Shown here in pieces: positions 16,602 to 25,208 of a stretch of 34,664 nt of DNA. Location: assembly GCF_000513095.1 (NCBI RefSeq), contig NZ_BAUT01000041.1, forward strand, positions 1 to 34,664, given 5' to 3'. The notes under the pieces were generated by a model. It saw only the letters and a program-made list of their open reading frames with translations. It had not been told where the DNA came from and searched no databases. Each line of letters begins with the position of its first letter. Positions within the stretch are counted from its first letter, which is position 1. Source of the stretch: Halalkalibacter wakoensis JCM 9140 (GTDB lineage: Bacteria; Bacillota; Bacilli; Bacillales; Bacillaceae_D). Made by a program: the position numbers and the translations under genes.

Positions 16602-17936
16602 CTAGTAGAAAATAAGATGTAACATATAAATAGAAAGGGTATAAACGCTGATAATGACAAGCGTAAAAATACCGTTCCATCTAATGGCTATATCTTTAAA
16701 GCCTCTATTTAACAAATTAAATAAAATGACATTAACAGCTGTAATGGGTGAAACAATCGTGGCAGATGTCCACGCGCACATCAAAGTTAAAGCAAAGATG
16801 ACTGGATCAATCCCTATGTCAACGGCTACAACTGTTGTAGCAAGTGCACTGATCGTCACAATTTGATGGAGCCCTACCATAGCTAGTAAACCCGTAAAAA
16901 GAATAATAGAGAAGATTAAGAGTAAAACGGAAAGGTTCCCCAACGATACAATGATGTGATTAATAACTTCCCCTACAGGTGTTTTTGAAATAACTGAACC
17001 AAAATAACCTGCCGTAAGAAATAACACAATTTCATTCGCACTTAAATCAATAGCCTGCTTGCGATACTGCTTAAATCGAGCAAGAAATCCTTTTGGTGCT
17101 TTCAAATACAGACTCCATAATATAGACAAAAGCAAAGCTGCAATCGTCACACTAATGACCATTTTTATGTTAAAAAGGAAATCTAGTACAAAGACGAGTA
17201 AAAAAAACAAACAAAAAATAACAATTAATTCATTTAACTTTCTTAAACGAAAATGTGGTCTTTCTACTATTGTCCACTTCATCTTTTTCGATTCTTTTAT
17301 AAAAAGGACATTACTGACCAGAAGGTGTAACAATCCAACAACGATTGCTGCCGGTAGATACGAATAGAGTGGGACATTAACTAGATGAAGCACCAGTAAC
17401 AGCGATGCAAAAAAAGGTGACCACATAATAATCGCCGTAAATCCCCGCAAGTAACTTTTAGCTAAAAACTCTTCTGGCAATTGTAATTTTTTTAAAAGAT
17501 CATCGATTAACCTGATCGTTCCCATATTGATAATAGGACCTAGTAGAAAGAACATCCCTGTAATTGAGAAAAATAACTTTCTAGAACTTCCGCTATAGCG
17601 TTTTATAAAATGCCCTACATGCTCATCGTACTTTCCTAACCCAATCGGGAATGATAAGATCGGAACGAACACAAGCAACACGACTAAAGGCAAATTAACC
17701 ATTATACTCTCTTCCCAATTTTCAGCATTCCCACTACTAAACATGACAATGATCCCGATAAAGAGCATCGATGAACTAATGACTTTTGAGAAACCTTTTA
17801 ATTTTGAAAGGAGTAATAGAATAACGATTAATGTGAGAAACCCTACTATTTTCTCCCCGTATGGGAGAGCAAAAAACGTATGGGTCAAAAACGAGATAGC
17901 GAGTACCCAAATCGACCAACTTCTTATCGACTCCAC
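16602..17936 (-). CDS. Polytopic membrane permease, ion-transporter superfamily-like, substrate unknown
   Basis: A very hydrophobic 444-residue protein with about 11-12 transmembrane helices and few charged loops. Two internal segments, IIMWSPFFASLLLVLH (first half) and GLHQIVTISAL followed by WTSATIVSPITAVNVI (second half), sit where the two re-entrant loops of the IT superfamily (DASS/CitM/ArsB-like) would be. I do not recognise a specific family. The start is GTG 17936 with a GGGGGTG site. It is the first gene after the sigma-54 promoter at 18078-18096 and leads into the 3-hydroxyacyl-CoA dehydrogenase, acyl-CoA dehydrogenase and ETF genes, so a carboxylate importer or exporter for this pathway is a reasonable inference. 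Confidence 0.65.
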   Translation of the reverse strand: MESIRSWSIWVLAISFLTHTFFALPYGEKIVGFLTLIVILLLLSKLKGFSKVISSSMLFIGIIVMFSSGNAENWEESIMVNLPLVVLLVFVPILSFPIGLGKYDEHVGHFIKRYSGSSRKLFFSITGMFFLLGPIINMGTIRLIDDLLKKLQLPEEFLAKSYLRGFTAIIMWSPFFASLLLVLHLVNVPLYSYLPAAIVVGLLHLLVSNVLFIKESKKMKWTIVERPHFRLRKLNELIVIFCLFFLLVFVLDFLFNIKMVISVTIAALLLSILWSLYLKAPKGFLARFKQYRKQAIDLSANEIVLFLTAGYFGSVISKTPVGEVINHIIVSLGNLSVLLLIFSIILFTGLLAMVGLHQIVTISALATTVVAVDIGIDPVIFALTLMCAWTSATIVSPITAVNVILFNLLNRGFKDIAIRWNGIFTLVIISVYTLSIYMLHLIFY

Positions 17937-18077
17937 GGCTCACCCCCAATAATCGTTCGATTCTCCGTTTAAGATAAATGTCTCCAATTACCACACCACT
18001 TCGAGCTATGGCTGATTCTTTTACCCCCTCTTATTTACCTTGTTCAGTTTTCTTCTTTTGATTTACATTAAATTCAG

Positions 18078-18096
18078 ATGCAAATTACATGCCAAC
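18078..18096 (-). promoter_or_regulatory. Sigma-54 (-24/-12) promoter of the permease-HBD-ACAD-ETF operon
   Basis: On the minus strand TTGGCATGTAATTTGCAT has GG and GC separated by exactly 10 nt, matching the SigL/RpoN element. The predicted start is near 18068, about 130 nt before the GTG of the permease. Three other units in this window have the same element. Confidence 0.85.
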
Positions 18097-18355
18097 TTTT
18101 CACTACTTCTAAGCTAGTTTTAAAAATCCTGATTTATCAGCGTTATTAGAAGAATCCTTTTCTCTTTTACACCAGACAACTAAAGAAGAAACAATCAGAT
18201 GTGATTCAAAGGCGTATCCAATAATACAAAAGTGAATCATCGGCGAAAAAGCCTGATTTAAAAGGAAAAAACGACTGCATTGTCCAGAAAGAGGATGATA
18301 CGAATTTGTATTAGCGGAACTTTCGTTAACTTGAACTAATTCCTTTAGAATGCAA

Positions 18356-18396
18356 AAGAGCGTTTCTAAGGCAAAAACCTTTAGAACACGCTCTTT
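18356..18396 (-). terminator. Terminator after the SDR gene (end of the long catabolic operon)
   Basis: AAGAGCGTGTTCTAAAGG pairs with CCTTAGAAACGCTCTT on the minus strand (one bulge) around TTTTTG, starting a few bases after the SDR stop. T-runs are present on both strands, so it could work in both directions. The rest of 18097-18350 shows no convincing gene; CTGAT-TT-ATCAG at 18127-18138 is a small dyad upstream of the sigma-54 promoter. Confidence 0.8.
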
Positions 18397-18403
18397 TTTA
18401 CGA

Positions 18404-19165
18404 CTAAGTTCTTGGACCTCCTGCGACATATAACACTTGCCCACTGACAAAAGAGCTTGCCTCTAAAGCAAAGAAGAGGGCAGCATTGGCTATATCAGAC
18501 GGTTTACCTGATCGCCCAACTGGAATCATTTTCTTGTTTGTTCGGATCAATTCTTTAAAGTCAATTCCAAGCCTCTGAGCCGTTGCCTTTGTCATATCCG
18601 TTTCAATGAACCCTGGTGCGATTGCATTAACAGTGATACCAAATCGACCGAGCTCAATAGCAAGCGTCTTCGTCAAGCCTTGAACTCCTGCTTTCGCGGC
18701 AGAATAGTTCGCTTGCCCTCTCTTCCCTAAGGCTGAGGTTGAAGAAATATTTATGATTCGTCCATACTGTTCACGCACCATGTATTGTTGAGCGATTTGG
18801 CTGCAATGAAAGCTTCCTTTTAAATGGACATTCATAACAGTATCCCAGTCTTCCTCCGTCATTTTAAAAAACAAATTATCGCGAATAACACCTGCATTAT
18901 TGACAAGGATATCAATCTTTTTAAATTTATTTGCAATATGTTCAAACGTCTGTTCAACCTTTGTAAGTTGACAAACATCTACTTGAAAGGTTTCTAGTTC
19001 TAAACCCATTTTGAAACATTCCTTTTTTGTTTCATTCAAAGCAGTATCGTCTAGATCTAATACGCATACCTTTCCACCTTGAGCAGCAAACTTCTTGGCG
19101 ATTTCCTTTCCAATTCCTTTGCTTCCTCCAGTAATGATAGCGACCTTCCCCTCTAATTGCTTCAA
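18404..19165 (-). CDS. Short-chain dehydrogenase/reductase (FabG-like, first copy)
   Basis: Classical SDR, about 253 residues, expected to use NAD(P)(H) on a 3-hydroxyacyl- or 3-oxoacyl-CoA. It has the cofactor motif IITGGSKGIGKEIA, the NNAGVIRDN block, catalytic Ser in ISSTSALGKRGQ, and YSAAK. The C-terminus FVSGQVLYVAGGP is typical. The start is taken as TTG 19165 (MKQLEGKVA...), which has AAGGAAGTG upstream; an earlier TTG at 19186 would lie inside the thioesterase gene. It is the last gene of the operon and is followed by a terminator. Its precise substrate is not known; with two SDRs and two HBDs present, one may act on a branched or cyclic hydroxyacyl-CoA. Confidence 0.9.
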   Translation of the reverse strand: MKQLEGKVAIITGGSKGIGKEIAKKFAAQGGKVCVLDLDDTALNETKKECFKMGLELETFQVDVCQLTKVEQTFEHIANKFKKIDILVNNAGVIRDNLFFKMTEEDWDTVMNVHLKGSFHCSQIAQQYMVREQYGRIINISSTSALGKRGQANYSAAKAGVQGLTKTLAIELGRFGITVNAIAPGFIETDMTKATAQRLGIDFKELIRTNKKMIPVGRSGKPSDIANAALFFALEASSFVSGQVLYVAGGPRT

Positions 19166-19169
19166 TGCA

Positions 19170-19580
19170 TCACTTCCTTTGTTCAATTACCTTAAATACA
19201 CCAATACATTTTGAAATCAATACATGTTCTTTCGTACGAATTTCTCCTTCAACAGTCATGATCTTATGTCCTTGCTGAAGAATGGTAGCTGTTGCATACA
19301 TCTCGCCTTCATATGCCGGTGCCAAATAATGAATGTTTAGATTCAATGTCACGCAATCTTTTTTAGTTTTCGCCCGGACGGCCATTCCTGTAATAATATC
19401 AAGCATGGACGCCTGAATGCCGCCATGTAACGTACCATTTACGTTTAACGCATAATCTCTAATTTGAAATGCTAGAACGACTTTATCCTCGGTGAATTCA
19501 CTTACTTCAAAGCCTATATGATTCATAAATAAACTAGATTCTATTTTATTTTTCATCTCATTCAAGGTTAATGTAGTCAT
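19170..19580 (-). CDS. Hotdog-fold acyl-CoA thioesterase (PaaI-like, first copy)
   Basis: A 136-residue single-domain hotdog protein of the PaaI/YbgC-like group. The characteristic helix NVNGTLHGGIQASMLDIITG contains the HGG motif and the catalytic Asp, followed by AVRAKTKKDCVTLNLNIHYLAPA. Such enzymes release CoA from stalled or dead-end acyl-CoA intermediates. Its ribosome binding site (AGGGGAAA) overlaps the end of the enoyl-CoA hydratase gene, and its own stop is directly followed by the SDR start, so translation is probably coupled. A second, divergent copy lies at 32863-33258. Confidence 0.85.
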   Translation of the reverse strand: MTTLTLNEMKNKIESSLFMNHIGFEVSEFTEDKVVLAFQIRDYALNVNGTLHGGIQASMLDIITGMAVRAKTKKDCVTLNLNIHYLAPAYEGEMYATATILQQGHKIMTVEGEIRTKEHVLISKCIGVFKVIEQRK

Positions 19581-19583
19581 CTG

Positions 19584-20363
19584 TTATTTCCCCTGAAAAT
19601 TAGGAGTTCGTTTCTCTAAGAAGGCTGCCGTACCTTCATTTTTATCTTCTGATGAAAATAAAATGGCTTGTGCTAATTTTTCAATCATCAAACCTGTTTG
19701 CATGTCCGTTTCGGTTCCTAGATTGACAGAAAGTTTGGCTAGCTTGACTGCTAACGGTCCTTTGGCTAAAATTTGTCCTGCTGTTTCCTTTACTTTTTCT
19801 AATAAATGATCAGACTCAACAAAGTCAGTAACTAACCCAATTCGGTAAGCTTCTTCAGCCGTGATGATTTTTCCGGTTAAGATCATTTCAAGTGCTTTGC
19901 CTTTTCCGACGATACGAGCTAAACGTTGTGTCCCCCCTGCTCCAGGAATAATTGATAAATTCAACTCTGGCAAGCCAAATTTGGCATTCGCAGAGGCAAT
20001 TCGAATATCACAAGCCATCGCTAGTTCACATCCGCCACCAATAGCAAAACCGTTCACCATCGCGATGGTCGGTTTCTCATATGACTCAATGACAGTATAA
20101 ACATTTTGCATCCCACTAGGATTAAAGGCATCTAGCATCGTTTTTTCCTTGAGCTGGCTAATATCAGCACCAGCTGCAAAGGATTTTCCACCCGCTCCTG
20201 TAAAGACAACACATCCTACTTCTTGATCATCCTTTAATAGATTAAGAGCATTAATGAACTCTTCCAACGTTTCTTTATTCAGGGCATTTCGTACTTCCGG
20301 ACGATTTATTTTAATAAATCCAATTTGATTTTCCTTTGTCACTTCGATATTAGAAAATTTCAC
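19584..20363 (-). CDS. Enoyl-CoA hydratase / isomerase (crotonase family)
   Basis: Hydrates trans-2-enoyl-CoA to L-3-hydroxyacyl-CoA. The 259 residues show the oxyanion-hole segment KSFAAGADIS, the first catalytic Glu in GGGCELAMACDIRIA, the second in GLPELNLSIIPGAGGTQRL, and the C-terminal MQTGLMIEKLAQAILFSSEDKNEG pattern. With both glutamates present, hydratase activity is expected. The start is GTG 20363 with AAAAGGAGTGG. It is the only crotonase in the window, so it must serve all the beta-oxidation steps or be helped from elsewhere. Confidence 0.95.
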   Translation of the reverse strand: MKFSNIEVTKENQIGFIKINRPEVRNALNKETLEEFINALNLLKDDQEVGCVVFTGAGGKSFAAGADISQLKEKTMLDAFNPSGMQNVYTVIESYEKPTIAMVNGFAIGGGCELAMACDIRIASANAKFGLPELNLSIIPGAGGTQRLARIVGKGKALEMILTGKIITAEEAYRIGLVTDFVESDHLLEKVKETAGQILAKGPLAVKLAKLSVNLGTETDMQTGLMIEKLAQAILFSSEDKNEGTAAFLEKRTPNFQGK

Positions 20364-20389
20364 TGATAACCACTCCTTTTAATAAGCTA

Positions 20390-21552
20390 TTAATCTCTTT
20401 CTAATGCTAAGGCAATTCCCTGACCACCACCAATGCAGGCCGTAACTAATCCTCTGTTTACCTTTCTTCGTTTCATTTCATAGACTAGTTTCGTAACGAG
20501 CATAGATCCAGTCGCAGCAATTGGATGCCCGTGAGCAATCGCTCCACCATTGACATTTACCTTTTCCAAATCAAATTCTAATTCACGTTGGCAGGCAAGC
20601 ACCTGAGAGGCAAAAGCTTCATTTAGTTCAATTAAGTCGAAGTCAGCTAGATTCATTCCCGTTTTCTTTAATAACCTTTGTACAGCTGGGACAGGTCCAA
20701 TTCCCATCACATTTGGGTCCACCCCTGCAACGCTCCAATCTTTTATTTTTGCTAAAACTTCTAATCCTCTTTCTTTTGCTAATTCTTCACTCATGATGAC
20801 AAGAGCTGAAGCCCCGTCATTAACTCCTGATGAATTCCCAGCAGTGACACTCCCATCCTTTTTAAAGACAGGCTTCAATTTCATTAGACCTTCTAATTTC
20901 GTATTCGGACGAGGATGCTCATCTTTTTCAAAAGTAATCGGACCTTTCTTTCCTGGTAGCTGTATCGAGACCATTTGCTCATCAAAAAATCCGTTTTCGA
21001 CTGCTCGTTGCATATTCTGCTGACTCCGGAGGGCAAACTGATCCTGCTCTTCCCTTGTAATGTTATATTTTTCGGCTAAATTTTCGGCTGTAATTCCCAT
21101 ACCGGGATCTCCAATAAAATCTGGAGACAGTCGTCTTTTTACAAATTGCGGAGGCAGTCGATCATATGGACGCTCTTGCGGCAAAAGCAAGTATGGCGAC
21201 CTGGACATACTCTCCGTTCCACCTGCAAGAATAACTTCACTTGGGTTTAACTTCACTCGATCTGCCGCTAAGGCAACACTATTAATACCAGAGCCACACT
21301 GCCGATCAATGGTCATCCCCGGAACTTTAATTGGGAGACCCGCTTCTAGCAATGTTAATCTCGCCATATTGCCTCCACCAGATAAGCAGTTACCAAAAAT
21401 AACATCACTTATTTCTTCCACGATAAGATTCGCTCTTTTGATCGCTTCTTGTATGACGCTGCCCCATAAACAGAAGGATCGATTGCCGCAAGTGCTCCTC
21501 CCTGCTTTGCAATAGGTGTTCTTACTGCTGATACAATGACGGCATTTACCAT
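20390..21552 (-). pseudogene. Acetyl-CoA acyltransferase (thiolase, first copy), frameshift near the N-terminus
   Basis: Thiolase that cleaves 3-oxoacyl-CoA. From ATG 21552 (AGGAGG 8 nt upstream) the frame reads [19 protein letters not shown]...VYGAA and then is lost near 21459. The neighbouring frame carries on as VIQEAIKRANLIVEE to the end. One missing base explains it. All active-site elements are intact: Cys in TIDRQCGSGINS, ELNEAFASQ, the His in GGAIAHGHPIAATGS, and the C-terminal Cys in TACIGGGQG. An ATG at 21559 in the other frame gives a nonsense N-terminus and is rejected. The repaired length is about 387 residues, normal for thiolase. Confidence 0.9.
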
Positions 21553-21571
21553 GATTCATGCCTCCTTTTCG

Positions 21572-22427
21572 TTAACTATATGTGTAAAAACCTTTTCCCG
21601 ATTTTCTACCTAACTCTCCTCTTTCAACTTTCTCTTGAATCAACTTAGCAGGCTTATCAGATTCATTTCCTGATTCTTGATAGCGTTGCATTCGAACAAA
21701 GTAATTGACGTCAATTCCTGTTAAATCCATTAAAGCAAAAGGACCTATCGGGTGATTTAACGCTTTCGTACAAACTAAATCAATGTCTTCATGCGTGGCA
21801 TAGCCATTTTCTAATAAATAAACGGCTTCATCCATTAATTTACCTAGTATTCGGTTTGCGACAAATCCTGAAATTTCTTTTTTCAATAAAACAGGTAATT
21901 TATGAATTGAATTCACAAACTCGACTGACATTTGTGCCGTTTGATCAGATGTATGTGGTCCCTGAACAACTTCTACAAGTTCCATAACTAGAGCTGGGTT
22001 AAAAAAGTGGACATTGCATACCTTATCTGGCCTTGATGTAACGTCTGCAAGTTTTGAACTGACAATGGTTGAGCTATTTGTCGCTAAAATAGCATGCTTC
22101 GGAGTGACTTCATCTAATTTTTTGAAAATTTCTCGCTTAATTGTCTAGTTTTTCTACTGCCGCTTCAATTACAAAATCCGCTGTATTTAATGAATGAATC
22201 GAAGTAGAAAAAGTTAGTCTAGCAAATCCTTCCTTAACTTGTTCTTCTGTTAATCTACCTTTTTTTATTCTTCTTTCCATATGTTCAGTAAGAGACTCTT
22301 TCGCTTTTTCTAAGCTTTCCTCACTAATATCTTGGAGAATCACGTCGTATCCAGCTAGTGCACACACCATTGCTATTTGTGATCCCATCGTTCCTGACCC
22401 TATAACAGCCACTTTTTTGATCGTCAT
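21572..22427 (-). pseudogene. 3-hydroxyacyl-CoA dehydrogenase (second copy), one frameshift
   Basis: Same family as the gene at 15723-16568. The first 96 codons (AVIGSGTMGSQIAMVCALAGYDV ... EAAVEKLDN-stop) run to 22137. The next frame resumes as IKREIFKKLDE, ATNSSTIVSS, NVHFFNPALVMELVEVV, SGFVANRILGKLMDEAV, NHPIGPFALMDLTGIDVN and GRKSGKGFYTYS. GACAATTAAG near 22141 fits one extra A against the expected ...LD-IKR junction, and the repaired protein is about 284 residues, normal. The ATG directly follows the stop of the CoA ligase (TAGATG), so translation is coupled. It is the only one of the six frameshifts that looks like an insertion. Confidence 0.9.
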
Positions 22428-24041
22428 CTAATCCACCCTTTCATTCTTCGCTTTTTCTTCCTCTATTAATTTACGCTTGAGCAGCTTCCCGACTGTATTT
22501 CTTGGCAATGAATCACGAATCTCAAATAGTTTGGGAACTTTATAACGAGTTAGATTTCGGTAGCAATGTCCCTTAAGCTCTTCAAGGTCAAGTTGATAGC
22601 CTTCTTTTACAACAACGTAAGCTTTCACTACTTCCCCTTTATCCAGATCAGGGAGGCCAACAACTACTGCTTCTTTTATATAAGGGTGTTCGTATAAAAC
22701 ACCTTCTACTTCTTGCGGATAAATGTTAAAGCCTCCATTAATAATCATTTCCTTCTTTCGTCCAACAATATAAAAATATCCATCATCATCCATCATCGCT
22801 AGATCACCCGTATAGAGCCAACCATTTTGTAATGCTTGGAGCGTCTCTACTTCATTATTCCAGTAGCCTTTCATGACTTGAGGACCCTTGATAATTAATT
22901 CTCCGACGGATTTAGTAGGGAGTTCATTGTTATCATCATCGACGACTTTACAATCTGTACCTGGTAAAGGGATTCCGATACTCCCTACTTTTCTTACTCC
23001 CAAAAAAGGATTTCGATGAGTAGATGGAGACGTTTCAGACAGACCAAAGCCCTCACCAATAATAGCACCTGTTAAACTTTCAAACTTTTTAATGATCTCG
23101 ACTGGCAATGGAGCTGATCCACTTGAACAAAACTTTAAGCAATCTAAACCATATTGATCGACATTTGGGTGATTAACGAATGCATTGTACATGCGGGGCA
23201 CACCTGGAAAAAACGTCGGTTGGTATGTCTGAATACTTTCTAGCACTTCCTGTATCTCGAATTTCTTAAATAATAGAATGGTGCTACCAATATAAATCCC
23301 TAAATTCATCGCACTTGTCATCGCATATACGTGATACAGCGGAGTCGCGGTTAAGACCATTTCTTTTCCATCCTTCATGTCATTGCCATACATGAGCCGG
23401 CTTTGAATAACATTTGCTACTAGGTTATAATGTGTTAACATTGCTCCTTTGATTTTCCCGGATGTTCCTCCTGTATATTGAATAACAGCTATATCCTCGC
23501 GAACTGATATGTCTGCAGGCCTAATTGTCAGAGAGCCATTTTTTATTAAGTCCGCTAATAAATAACTACTATTATGGTCAACTTCCTCTGTTTTTTCTCC
23601 TGCAAGAATGAGTGAATTGAAGGGGTACATAAATTGGACTTGGTTTACAATATCAAGGGAGTCACGCTCTACCACCATATGATTTAGTTTTGAATTATCG
23701 ACGATTTGGAACAATTCTCGTGGGGTGTACATTGGATTGATTTGAACAACAATTAAACCTAATGCTTGAGCTGCATAATAGCTGACAATGTAATCCGGAT
23801 GATTGGATAGCATTAAGCCAATTCTTTCTCCCTTTTTCATTCCTAAACGGTTAAAAGAATCTGCTAATTTATTGACACGATTTAAAAGCTGTGGATACGT
23901 AATCTTTTTTCCTTCAAAGATAATGGCAGCACGATCTTGAAATCTTTCTGCTGTCTTTTTTAAGATCATATATAAAGATACTTCTGGAATAATCAGTTCC
24001 TCTGGCTTCACGGGTAACGCTTTCTGCCATGGGCGTGTCAT
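22428..24041 (-). CDS. Acyl-CoA synthetase (AMP-forming, long/medium-chain type)
   Basis: Activates a carboxylic acid to its CoA thioester with ATP. The 537 residues are a full ANL-family enzyme: the phosphate loop YTGGTSGKIKGAML, GEGFGLSETSPSTH, the adenylate Asp in GWLYTGDLAMMDDDGYFYIVGRKKEMI (motif positions about 405-435), INGGFNIYPQEVE, and the catalytic Lys region NTVGKLLKRKL. Closest in style to FadD/LcfA-type ligases, but the acid is not predictable from sequence. The start is ATG 24041 with AAAGGGTG. It follows the TRAP uptake genes and precedes the beta-oxidation genes, which places it as the entry step for the imported acid. Confidence 0.92.
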   Translation of the reverse strand: MTRPWQKALPVKPEELIIPEVSLYMILKKTAERFQDRAAIIFEGKKITYPQLLNRVNKLADSFNRLGMKKGERIGLMLSNHPDYIVSYYAAQALGLIVVQINPMYTPRELFQIVDNSKLNHMVVERDSLDIVNQVQFMYPFNSLILAGEKTEEVDHNSSYLLADLIKNGSLTIRPADISVREDIAVIQYTGGTSGKIKGAMLTHYNLVANVIQSRLMYGNDMKDGKEMVLTATPLYHVYAMTSAMNLGIYIGSTILLFKKFEIQEVLESIQTYQPTFFPGVPRMYNAFVNHPNVDQYGLDCLKFCSSGSAPLPVEIIKKFESLTGAIIGEGFGLSETSPSTHRNPFLGVRKVGSIGIPLPGTDCKVVDDDNNELPTKSVGELIIKGPQVMKGYWNNEVETLQALQNGWLYTGDLAMMDDDGYFYIVGRKKEMIINGGFNIYPQEVEGVLYEHPYIKEAVVVGLPDLDKGEVVKAYVVVKEGYQLDLEELKGHCYRNLTRYKVPKLFEIRDSLPRNTVGKLLKRKLIEEEKAKNERVD

Positions 24042-24079
24042 CTACTATATTCACCCTTTCAATCTAGATTGATAATTTA

Positions 24080-24106
24080 GAGCAACCACTTATGAAATGG
24101 TTGCTC
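24080..24106 (-). repeat. Hairpin between the TAXI gene and the CoA ligase
   Basis: GAGCAACCA and TGGTTGCTC form a perfect 9-bp stem with a 9-nt loop, about 14 nt after the TAXI stop. There is no U-tract, so it may stabilise the upstream transport mRNA or attenuate partly rather than terminate. Confidence 0.6.
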
Positions 24107-24119
24107 ATAAAAGTAAGCC

Positions 24120-25172
24120 TTAGTTTAATGCGCTAACTTCTTCATAGTATTTTTTCGCTCCAGGATGCAGCATTTCTTCATTTATCCCGTCTAAAGCGGT
24201 GTCAAGTGTAAAGTTTTCAGCACGGCCTGGTACCGACCTTTCAAATTCAGACATGTTTTCCCAGAACATTTTTGTTAAATGATAAACGTAGTCTTCGTTT
24301 AAATCATTAGAAACCGTTAGCATTGTAACAAGAGTGTACGTAGGAATGTCCTCATCCTGTCCTTTGTATGAACCTGCTGGAATATTCTCATAAGAGATAC
24401 CATAGCCACGACTTTGTAAGCTTTCTAGCTGTTCTTGATCAATTGGAATGATCTTTACTTCTCTCGTTAATTCAATTTCTTGCAATGAGGTTACTTGCGG
24501 GGCTCCTCCACCAACAAAGACGTCGACATTTCCATCTGTCAGCATCGAAGCTCCATCGGAATAATTACCATATGAGATCCTCCCACCAGCTTGCTTGATC
24601 GTCTCTTCGTCATATCCATACTCTTCCATCATTCTCCAGAAGGCTACTGGTCCGCCACCATTTTGGGGACCTAAGAAAATATGCTTGCTGATAATATCTT
24701 CAATGGTATTAATCTCGTTACGATCTGCCAGAGTCGCTATTGTTTGAAAAACTGGATATATAGAAGCTAGACCTGCAGGCTTTGTTAATGCCTCTTCGAA
24801 ATCACCATTTCCTTCTATAGCATCAATAAAATCAGAAGTATAGTTGATACTATATTCAATATCACCAAGCTCCATTGCTTTTAAATTTGAAACTGATCCC
24901 CCCTCTAGTTGAGATGCATTCAACCCATCAAATCCATCCATATAAACTTCTGATAGCGTTGTTGTAATCGGATACCAGCCCGAACCCATTGGACCCGATC
25001 CAATTCGTAAAAAACGATCCTGAGGTTGAACTTTTTCTGCAGGCGCATCATTACTAGATTCGCTCGTCGTCTCCTCTTGTTTCACTTCACTATCTGTTTG
25101 TTCTCCCCCACATGCAACCAAGACAGTCAGTAACAAGCCAGCCAGAATTATACTAACTAATTTTTTGCTCAT
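24120..25172 (-). CDS. TAXI-family TRAP transporter substrate-binding lipoprotein
   Basis: Extracytoplasmic binding protein of the TRAP-associated TAXI type (about 350 residues). From ATG 25172 (GGGGGAT site) the N-terminus is a lipoprotein signal, with lipobox LVAC at residues 18-21 followed by GG and an acidic/Ser-rich linker, so it should be tethered to the outer face of the membrane. The mature part contains RIGSGPMGSGWYPITTTL and the LGPQNGGGPVAF segment typical of TAXI proteins. An ATG at 25208 would add twelve unlikely residues before the signal. It is encoded directly after the fused permease. TAXI systems take up small organic acids; the ligand here is unknown. Confidence 0.92.
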   Translation of the reverse strand: MSKKLVSIILAGLLLTVLVACGGEQTDSEVKQEETTSESSNDAPAEKVQPQDRFLRIGSGPMGSGWYPITTTLSEVYMDGFDGLNASQLEGGSVSNLKAMELGDIEYSINYTSDFIDAIEGNGDFEEALTKPAGLASIYPVFQTIATLADRNEINTIEDIISKHIFLGPQNGGGPVAFWRMMEEYGYDEETIKQAGGRISYGNYSDGASMLTDGNVDVFVGGGAPQVTSLQEIELTREVKIIPIDQEQLESLQSRGYGISYENIPAGSYKGQDEDIPTYTLVTMLTVSNDLNEDYVYHLTKMFWENMSEFERSVPGRAENFTLDTALDGINEEMLHPGAKKYYEEVSALN

Positions 25173-25208
25173 GTTTATCCCCCATTCTATTGTTTGACCA
25201 TTCATCAC

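Noticed and set aside
18109-18450. Minus-strand open frame of 113 codons
   Set aside because: It starts inside the SDR gene in another frame, crosses the terminator at 18356-18396, lacks a ribosome binding site, and reads as low-quality sequence.
20390-21559. Thiolase start at ATG 21559
   Set aside because: It gives a cysteine-rich nonsense N-terminus. ATG 21552 in the neighbouring frame gives the thiolase consensus and has AGGAGG at the right spacing, so a frameshift is the better reading.
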